Below, one piece after another: positions 14,952 to 21,093 of a stretch of 37,543 nt of DNA. The first letter of the stretch is position 1; every line of letters begins with the position of its first letter. Made by a program: the position numbers and the translations under genes. Under the pieces are notes generated by a model. That model saw nothing but the letters and a program-made list of their open reading frames with translations, was not told the DNA's origin and did no database searches. Origin of the DNA: an uncultured Bacteroidales bacterium (GTDB lineage: Bacteria > Bacteroidota > Bacteroidia > Bacteroidales > P3); the NCBI GenBank assembly GCA_947165345.1, contig CAMVAA010000005.1:1-37543 (forward strand). The letters are read 5' to 3'.

Positions 14952-16193
14952 TTAATTGTTCAATGACTGAGATTTTTTCCGTCGGTCGTGGAATTCGGCG
15001 GTGGCGGTGAAGAAGGCGTCGCCGCTGCTGTTGAGGGCTGTCTCGACGGAGTCCTGTATCACGCCGACGATGAATCCGATGGCGACGGCCTGCATAGCCA
15101 CGTCGTTGCCGATTCCGAAGAAGGAGCAAGCCATGGGGACCAGCAGTAGGCTGCCGCCGGCGACGCCGGAAGCGCCGCAGGCGCCGAGGGTGGCTATCAC
15201 GCCGAGGAAGAGTGCCGAGCCGAAGGAGACGTCGATGCCCAGCGTGTGGGCCACGGCCAGCGAGAAGACGGTGATGGTCACGGCGGCGCCGTCCATGTTG
15301 ATGGTGGCGCCGAGCGGGATGCTCACGGAGTAGAAGTCCTCGTCCAGCCCCATCTTCTTGCACAGGGCCATATTGATGGGTATGTTGGCCGCCGACGAGC
15401 GGGTGAAGAATGCCTGGAGACCACTTTCTTTAAGGCATGTGAACAGCAGAGGGTAGGGGTTGCGGCGGAGCAGGATGAACGAGATGAGGGGGTTGAAGAC
15501 GAAGGTGTTGACCAGCATGCAGCCCACCAGGAGGAGCAGCAGGTGGCCGTAGGTGGAGAACACCGACAGGCCGTTTTCGCTCACCGTGGAGTAGACGAGG
15601 CCCAGGATGCCGAAGGGGGCGAACTGGATGACCCACTTCACCACGCGGGACACCACGTCGCTGAGGTCGTGGACCACCTGGACGGTGGCCTTGGAGGCGG
15701 TGGTCTTCAGTGCCACGCCGAGGATGACGCTCCAGAAGAGGATGGCTATGTAGTTGGCGTTGGCCACGGCGGCGATGGGGTTGCCCACCATGCCGGTAAG
15801 GAGGTTGGTGAAGACATCGCCCAGCGAGCCCGCCGTCTCGCCGACGGTCACGTTGCTGACGTCGCCGAGTTGGAGAGTCACAGGGAAGAGGAAGCTGCCC
15901 ACCACGGCGCAAACGGCGGCGATGAATGTGGAGAGGAGGTAGATAGCAATCAGCAACGAGAAGCGCCGACCCAGACCGCGGCCGGCCTTGGCGATGGAGG
16001 AGATGACCAGCACGGCCACCAGTACGGGAGCGATGCCCTTCAGTGCGCTTACAAAGACGCGGCCCAGGATGGCTATGGCGCTTATTCCCGGCACCGTCAA
16101 GCCCAGTGCCACGCCGATGAGCAGACCTATGAGGATACGGGTTATCAGGCTGATACTCGTGTACTTGTGTAGTAGTAGTTTCAATGTTTTCAT
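14952..16193 (-). CDS. sstT: Serine/threonine:Na+ symporter SstT
   Basis: The 413-residue product matches SstT in length and sequence. It is a dicarboxylate/amino acid:cation symporter family protein with about eight spans and two re-entrant loops. Diagnostic segments are the Ser-rich loop FFTRSSAANIPINMALCKKMG, the sodium/substrate motif SIPLGATINMDGAA, and the C-terminal VGVIQDSVETALNSSGD. It imports L-serine and L-threonine with Na+ across the inner membrane. The ATG at 16193 follows a TATCTTTG promoter; the open frame extends 24 codons upstream through that promoter. It is the first gene of a tightly packed unit with two GH97 genes and a nucleotidase, an unusual partnership. Confidence 0.95.
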   Translation of the reverse strand: MKTLKLLLHKYTSISLITRILIGLLIGVALGLTVPGISAIAILGRVFVSALKGIAPVLVAVLVISSIAKAGRGLGRRFSLLIAIYLLSTFIAAVCAVVGSFLFPVTLQLGDVSNVTVGETAGSLGDVFTNLLTGMVGNPIAAVANANYIAILFWSVILGVALKTTASKATVQVVHDLSDVVSRVVKWVIQFAPFGILGLVYSTVSENGLSVFSTYGHLLLLLVGCMLVNTFVFNPLISFILLRRNPYPLLFTCLKESGLQAFFTRSSAANIPINMALCKKMGLDEDFYSVSIPLGATINMDGAAVTITVFSLAVAHTLGIDVSFGSALFLGVIATLGACGASGVAGGSLLLVPMACSFFGIGNDVAMQAVAIGFIVGVIQDSVETALNSSGDAFFTATAEFHDRRKKSQSLNN

Positions 16194-16221
16194 ATAGTTG
16201 TTGTGCTTTTGTTTCGGTTTG

Positions 16222-16229
16222 CAAAGATA
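16222..16229 (-). promoter_or_regulatory. -7 element of the sstT-GH97-nucleotidase unit
   Basis: Minus-strand TATCTTTG followed by CA is an exact TAnnTTTG match, 28 bases before the sstT ATG. A clear -33 TTTG is not seen at standard distance. It is divergent to the element at 16310-16317. Confidence 0.7.
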
Positions 16230-16309
16230 CGTCAAATTCCCCGATTCTCTAAAACTGATTATCAACCTTGATGTTTATAAATAAATAGTGTTGTTTATGA
16301 AAATATCAC

Positions 16310-16317
16310 TATATTTG
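16310..16317 (+). promoter_or_regulatory. -7 element of the PurF-like gene
   Basis: Plus-strand TATATTTG followed by CAC is an exact TAnnTTTG match, with TTG about 16 bases upstream (16291-16293). It gives a leader of about 70 bases before the ATG at 16394. The sstT and PurF-like genes are thus divergently transcribed from a 200-base AT-rich region. Confidence 0.7.
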
Positions 16318-16393
16318 CACTTTGAAACTTTCACGACAATGTGTCGCAACGTGTATATATTCAACATATTATTAATCATTTAATACAACAAAA

Positions 16394-17803
16394 ATGAGCG
16401 GTTTCTTTGGCGTCGTCAGTGAACGCCCGTGTATCTCCGATCTGTTCTACGGCACAGATTATCATTCGCACCTCGGCACCAAGCGTGCCGGCCTGGCCAC
16501 CTTCGACAACGGGCAGGCCCACCAGAACATCCACAACATCCAGAACTCGCACTTCCGGCCCAAGTTCTCCAAGGACCTCGTCGAGATGACAGGCAATGTC
16601 GGCATCGGAGTGATCAGCGACACCGAGGCCCAGCCCGTCATGGTCAACTCCCACCTTGGCCGCTTTGCCATCTGCACGGTCAGCAAGATCAACAACATCG
16701 ACGAGCTTGAGCAGGACTGCCTCTCGCGCCACCAGCAGTTCACCGACCTCTCGCGCGGCAAGACCAACCCCACGGAGCTTGTGGCCTTGCTCATCTCGCA
16801 GGGCAAGGACTTTGTAGACGGCATAGAGAATGTGTATCGTAGGGTGAAGGGTAGCTGCAATATGCTCATCCTCACGCCGGAAGGTATCATAGCCGCCCGT
16901 GACCGCTATGGCCGCACCCCCATCGTTATAGGTCGTCGCGGCAACGACTATGCCGTCGCCTCCGAGAGCCACTCCTACGTCAACATGGGCTATGAGACCT
17001 GCCGCTTTGTCGGACCTGGCGAGGTGGTGAAGGTCACGGTGGAAGGCGGCATCAAAGTGTTGCGTCCTGCCGAGGAGAAGCTGCAGATTTGCTCCTTCCT
17101 CTGGATTTACTACGGCTACCCCTGCACCGAATATGAAGGCATCAATGCCGAGGAGGTGCGCTACAACCTGGGCCGCATCATGGGTGAACGCGACGACATC
17201 ACGCCCGACTTTGTGAGCCCGATACCCGACTCGGGCATCGGCATGGCTCTGGGCTACAGCAATGGCCGCCAGATACCATACAAGCGCGGCCTCTTGAAAT
17301 ACACGCCCACCTGGAGCCGCTCCTTCATGCCCGTGAGCCAGGAGGACCGCTTCCTCGTGGCCCGCATGAAGCTCATCCCCAGCCGTGCCGTCCTTCAGGG
17401 CAAGGAGGTGGTCTTCTGCGACGACTCCATAGTCCGCGGCACGCAGCTCCGCGACAACGTGAAGATGCTCTACGACTACGGCGCCCGCAAGGTCCATGTC
17501 CGTATCAGCTGTCCGCCGCTGGTGCACGGGTGCACTTTCCTCAACTTCAGCGAGAGCAAGACCGACCGCGAGCTTATCACGCGTCGCGTCATAGAGGAGC
17601 TCGAGGGCGGCACGGTGCGCAACCTCGAGGCTTACCACGACCACACCACCAAGGAGTATGCCCGCATGGTGGAGGTGATACGCCAGCATGTCGGTGTGGA
17701 CACGCTGAAATTCAACACCGTCGACGACGTCTGCCAGGCCATCGGCCTGCCCAAGGAGCGCATCTGCACCCACTGCTTCGATGCGACCTCGTACGGCGAC
17801 TGA
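16394..17803 (+). CDS. Amidophosphoribosyltransferase-like protein (PurF family) lacking the N-terminal catalytic Cys
   Basis: The 469-residue protein has the PurF two-domain plan. The N-terminal Ntn-type glutamine amidotransferase domain covers ~1-230 (YGTDYHSHLGTKRAGLAT, NSHLGRFAI, ARDRYGRTPIVIG). The phosphoribosyltransferase domain follows, with the PRPP-binding motif CDDSIVRGTQ at 342-351 and IPDSGIGMALGY. PurF normally begins Met-Cys-Gly, and the processed Cys1 is the glutaminase nucleophile. Here residue 2 is Ser, followed by Gly-Phe-Phe-Gly. The start is well supported by position and promoter, so the change is not a mis-called start. I recall Bacteroides proteins with the same start, so this looks like a conserved paralogue. 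It may use free ammonia, act in a related reaction, or be regulatory. Confidence 0.88.
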   Translation: MSGFFGVVSERPCISDLFYGTDYHSHLGTKRAGLATFDNGQAHQNIHNIQNSHFRPKFSKDLVEMTGNVGIGVISDTEAQPVMVNSHLGRFAICTVSKINNIDELEQDCLSRHQQFTDLSRGKTNPTELVALLISQGKDFVDGIENVYRRVKGSCNMLILTPEGIIAARDRYGRTPIVIGRRGNDYAVASESHSYVNMGYETCRFVGPGEVVKVTVEGGIKVLRPAEEKLQICSFLWIYYGYPCTEYEGINAEEVRYNLGRIMGERDDITPDFVSPIPDSGIGMALGYSNGRQIPYKRGLLKYTPTWSRSFMPVSQEDRFLVARMKLIPSRAVLQGKEVVFCDDSIVRGTQLRDNVKMLYDYGARKVHVRISCPPLVHGCTFLNFSESKTDRELITRRVIEELEGGTVRNLEAYHDHTTKEYARMVEVIRQHVGVDTLKFNTVDDVCQAIGLPKERICTHCFDATSYGD

Positions 17804-17858
17804 CGGGGAGTGGCGGTGAGCACGAACGAATGTATGACATTTAGACAATAGCAGTACT

Positions 17859-19706
17859 ATGAAACGTCTTATCCTGGCAGCCCTGCTCGTGGCCCTTTGT
17901 GGAGCCGCGGGGGCGCAGAAGCCCAAGAAGAAGCAACAACCCAAGCCGCAGCCTCCGACCGTCCTCTCGGTGGGCGAGATAATGGGCAACTATGACATCG
18001 ACACCGCATGGTTGGGCGACACGGCCGGCATCATGCGCTACCTGGGCGAACAGGAACAGGACTATGTGGCGCTCACCAATCTCTGCGTCAGCATCCGCAC
18101 CCGTGCACAAAAGGCCATCCACTCCATAGAGAACGACTACGAGTTCCGCGACAGCCTCATCTGGCTCGACAGCAACACTGTGCTGGCCGACTTCCCCATC
18201 TATGAGTACCACCTGCGCAACCTGGCCGACCTCATGGGCCGCCTGAGTGTGCAGTACACCCGCATGGAACACCAGCGCATAGAGGCCGAGAAGGAGGCCG
18301 CGCGCCAGAGAGCCATAGAGGAGGCCCGCCGGCAGCAGGAGGAGCGCAACCGCATAGCCTCCGACCTGCGCTCCAACATAGAACTGCACCACCGCGCCAT
18401 AGTCACGGCGTGTGACGGGGCGGGCATCACCGACAAGACCAAGATCAAGGAGCTCAAAGACCTCTATTACAGCTACCTCATGGTCTACAACAAGTACGAC
18501 CTCAGCACCGGCAACGCCACCGACGAGAGCATAGCCCGGTTGGACGAGCTCAACGCTTTCCAGAACGACCTGCTGGAGAATGTGCTTGGGCACAACTCGC
18601 TGCCATACCAGATAGAGAACTTCAAGAATGTGCTGAAGGTGCGGTGCGAGAAGGGCAACAGCGACATCTATCGCAGCTACTCCAAGGTGTTCAAGAATAC
18701 CTCGGTGCCGGTCAACTTTGCCGATATCCGCGAGTACGAGAACTATATCAACAACCTGCACACGGTCATCAATATCCAGCAGCGCTACCTGCAGACGCTG
18801 GAGCTGCGCAGCACCATCGCCGCCAACAGCGAGGCCATAGCCAACCAGTACGGCAAGAAGTACCGCCAGATTGCCTCGTCGTACAAAGATGTGGCCCACG
18901 GCATCAACACGCTTCCCTCGTTCACCACCAATGCGGAGAGCATCCTCTTCATAGACGGGCTGAACAAGTTCGTGGAGGCGCAGCAGCTGTACATGGACTT
19001 CTATCCGCAGATAGAAGAGATCACGCAGCGGTCAGACAGCATCATGCGTCGTGGCATAGCGCGGGGGAAGGTGATGTACGATGTGGTGGTGGCGTACAGG
19101 ACCATCGCCGAGACGCTGCTTCCCATACCCGCCTTCAGCACGCCCGAGGAGGCCCTGCTCTACGAGAACGAGCTCGAAGAGGTGAGGCAGGTGCAGCAGA
19201 GCTACCTGTCGGTGCTGGAACGGCGCGAGACCATCGCCGCCAACGACGACAGCATAGCCTCGGCGCGGAAGCTCGACCGTGTGCTGGCCAACGGGTACAA
19301 GCTGCTGCGCAAGCAGGCCGACCTGGCCCCCAACTTCGCGACCGTGGAGCGAGGCCGCAGCTTCATAGACATGCTCGACGACCACATACAGATGCAGCAG
19401 GTGTGTCTTTCCACCATAGAGAAGTTGCGCGAGATAGAGCGCAACGAGAAGACCCTGACCTCGAAGGACAGCCCCTACCGTAACATCACGAAGGCCTACA
19501 ACCGGATGGCCAAGGCCTACAGGGGCATCGACGAGATTACGAACAACGAGGACCTGCGCCGCTACAACCGCCAGTGCGGCTATATCATCGACATGCAAAA
19601 CACCTTCCTTGAGGTGTTGAGGAGCCAGTCGGCATCCGACATCGACAGCAAGCTCCGCAAGGAGAGCAGCATCGACAAGATAAAGCTTATTATGGGAATT
19701 GACTAA
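17859..19706 (+). CDS. Secreted helical-repeat protein of unknown function
   Basis: The 615-residue protein has a signal peptide (residues 1-20, cleavage after AGAQ) and then a Lys/Pro-rich linker (21-33). Residues ~135-175 form a charged coiled coil (MEHQRIEAEKEAARQRAIEE). From ~216 to the end are about five and a half degenerate α-helical repeats of 67-71 residues, at roughly 216-283, 284-352, 353-423, 424-490, 491-560 and 561-610. Each has a Phe or Asn-rich entry (NFADI, SFTTN, AFSTP, NFATV) and a Q-x-x-Y/C-L/M heptad. I do not recognise a family. It probably acts in the periplasm or at the outer membrane as a scaffold. It follows the PurF-like gene after 55 bases and may be co-transcribed. 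Confidence 0.82.
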   Translation: MKRLILAALLVALCGAAGAQKPKKKQQPKPQPPTVLSVGEIMGNYDIDTAWLGDTAGIMRYLGEQEQDYVALTNLCVSIRTRAQKAIHSIENDYEFRDSLIWLDSNTVLADFPIYEYHLRNLADLMGRLSVQYTRMEHQRIEAEKEAARQRAIEEARRQQEERNRIASDLRSNIELHHRAIVTACDGAGITDKTKIKELKDLYYSYLMVYNKYDLSTGNATDESIARLDELNAFQNDLLENVLGHNSLPYQIENFKNVLKVRCEKGNSDIYRSYSKVFKNTSVPVNFADIREYENYINNLHTVINIQQRYLQTLELRSTIAANSEAIANQYGKKYRQIASSYKDVAHGINTLPSFTTNAESILFIDGLNKFVEAQQLYMDFYPQIEEITQRSDSIMRRGIARGKVMYDVVVAYRTIAETLLPIPAFSTPEEALLYENELEEVRQVQQSYLSVLERRETIAANDDSIASARKLDRVLANGYKLLRKQADLAPNFATVERGRSFIDMLDDHIQMQQVCLSTIEKLREIERNEKTLTSKDSPYRNITKAYNRMAKAYRGIDEITNNEDLRRYNRQCGYIIDMQNTFLEVLRSQSASDIDSKLRKESSIDKIKLIMGID

Positions 19707-19742
19707 CCGTTTCCCGGGCCGTGTCAGCGGCTCAGGAAACGG
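19707..19742. terminator. Stem-loop between convergent genes, possible bidirectional terminator
   Basis: CCGTTTCC (19707-19714) pairs perfectly with GGAAACGG (19735-19742), with a smaller GCCG/CGGC stem inside the loop. It covers the 3' junction of the repeat-protein gene and the MauE/Trx gene and includes that gene's stop. No T-run follows on either strand, so termination here is only a suggestion. Confidence 0.35.
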
Positions 19743-20584
19743 CTTATCTGCCGCTCGTTGATGTTGCGGTAGTGGTAGGTTGTTTGCGGCTTGCCGTCGT
19801 CGACGAGCAGGACCAGGGGGCGCTGGCCGAAGGTCACGCCGATGAAACGTTCCATTCCGATATCAGACGGTTCGAGGTAGACGATGTCCGCGGTGTCGAG
19901 CCCTTTGCGCTGCGCCATGGAGGCCAGTTTGCTGCGCGTCATGCGGCAGTAGGGGCAGCCGGGTGTGACGAAGGCCACCAGCTTGTGGCCCCGGTCGAGA
20001 CCTTGTTCGTGGAGGGTCTGCTGAAGGAGGTCGGCGTCGTAGCGCTGCTGAGCGTCGCCGAACATCCAGCTGTCAGGGACGGACACGACGAAGGGGACGA
20101 CCATGGCGGCCGCCAACACCAGAGGACGTGCAATCTTCAGGAAGAGGCCGCGGCCGAGGGCGCGTGGCACAGGGTCGAGGCGGTAGTAGAGCAGGGTGAG
20201 CACGATGAAGACGGCGTTTTTCAGCAGTGACACCGCGGGCGGCATGTCGACCATGCGTCCGAAGCACTGGCAGCTTTCCTGGCGCCCGATGAGAGCGGCG
20301 TAGCAGAGGAAGAGGGAGAAGAAGAGCAGCATGCCCAGAGTCAGCAGCTTGGTGAAGCGCGGCCACCAGCCCGCCGCGATCAGTGCCGCGGTGGCCAGCT
20401 CGACGCCGATGCAGAGGCGGGTGGCCACGAAGACCACGTCGAGAGGCAGGAAGCCATAGGAATAGACATAGAGCTCGAAGTCGTCGATGGCCATCAGCTT
20501 GGTCACGGCCGACAGGACGAACACGCACGCCAGCACGACGCGCAGGGCTACCGCTGCGGTGCGCCGCCAGAGCTCACTTGCCAT
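19724..20584 (-). CDS. MauE/DoxX-type membrane protein fused to a thioredoxin-like domain
   Basis: The 286-residue protein has four to five membrane spans in residues 10-135 with the MauE/DoxX pattern. A Cys-x-Cys pair sits in SCQCFGR (Cys105, Cys107), just before a further span. After a last hydrophobic segment (~153-168) there is a soluble thioredoxin-like domain with active-site CPYC (Cys210-Cys213). MauE-type proteins help form or shuttle disulfides in the periplasm, and a C-terminal Trx domain would be the partner. The start overlaps the end of the upstream lipoprotein gene by 11 bases. Both neighbouring lipoproteins are rich in conserved cysteines, so they are likely substrates or partners (inference). 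Bacteroides BT_3928-family proteins may be relatives. Confidence 0.82.
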   Translation of the reverse strand: MASELWRRTAAVALRVVLACVFVLSAVTKLMAIDDFELYVYSYGFLPLDVVFVATRLCIGVELATAALIAAGWWPRFTKLLTLGMLLFFSLFLCYAALIGRQESCQCFGRMVDMPPAVSLLKNAVFIVLTLLYYRLDPVPRALGRGLFLKIARPLVLAAAMVVPFVVSVPDSWMFGDAQQRYDADLLQQTLHEQGLDRGHKLVAFVTPGCPYCRMTRSKLASMAQRKGLDTADIVYLEPSDIGMERFIGVTFGQRPLVLLVDDGKPQTTYHYRNINERQISRFLSR

Positions 20585-20834
20585 AGTCGATGCACTTCAC
20601 GCTGTGGACCTCCTCGCGACGGAGCGACTGCACGTTGGAGGCGGTGTCCACGTATTTCACCTCGAAGCCCATCTGGGAGATGGCGTCGCAGCTGAGGCTG
20701 CCGTCGACGGTCATGATTTTCAGGAGCCCGTCGTCGGTGATGTCCGTCGTCTCGCATTTGCACTGGTGGTCTTTGGCGCAAGAGGCCGCGAACAGAGCCA
20801 GCACGGCCAAGGCCGGGAAAAGTATCTTTTTCAT
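20574..20834 (-). CDS. Cysteine-rich mini-lipoprotein B
   Basis: The 86-residue precursor has a lipobox LFAASC (lipidated Cys19). The mature part has four more cysteines: Cys25-x-Cys27, Cys49, and Cys81 in a C-terminal CIDYG motif. The paralogue next to it (20843-21091) has the same order: CxC six residues after the lipid Cys, then a V-D/D-K turn, a Cys, and a terminal Cys-x-Asp-Tyr. I recognise no family. It overlaps the downstream MauE-Trx start by 11 bases, which suggests coupled translation. Four non-lipid cysteines could form two disulfides or bind metal. Confidence 0.75.
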   Translation of the reverse strand: MKKILFPALAVLALFAASCAKDHQCKCETTDITDDGLLKIMTVDGSLSCDAISQMGFEVKYVDTASNVQSLRREEVHSVKCIDYGK

Positions 20835-20842
20835 AGTCTTGC

Positions 20843-21091
20843 TTAATCTTTATAGACAGAATCTATCATAAACTCGTAGTCCATGCAGTAGAGCGTGTCG
20901 GTCACGTTGGCCTCGGTGGGCGTGTGGTAGTCGTAGACCAGGAGCTGAGTGCATTCGCCCTTGTCGATGGTTACGACGCGGACGATGGGCTTGCCCGGGA
21001 TGGCACAGCGGCATGTTTTCTGCTTGCTGCATCCGGTTGCCAAGGCCGCAACGGTCAGGGCGCAGGCTATCGCAATGATACATCTTTTCAT
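20843..21091 (-). CDS. Cysteine-rich mini-lipoprotein A
   Basis: The 82-residue precursor has a lipobox ALATGC (lipidated Cys21), then Cys27-x-Cys29, Cys47 and Cys69 in CMDYEF. The CxC pair is six residues after the lipidated Cys, exactly as in the neighbouring lipoprotein B. A shared VVTIDKGEC/IMTVDGSLSC segment confirms that the two arose by tandem duplication. It begins only 2 bases after the ftsK stop and ends 8 bases before lipoprotein B, so it is part of the ftsK transcript. Function unknown; an envelope redox or metal role is inferred from the cysteines and the downstream MauE-Trx protein. Confidence 0.75.
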   Translation of the reverse strand: MKRCIIAIACALTVAALATGCSKQKTCRCAIPGKPIVRVVTIDKGECTQLLVYDYHTPTEANVTDTLYCMDYEFMIDSVYKD

Positions 21092-21093
21092 AT

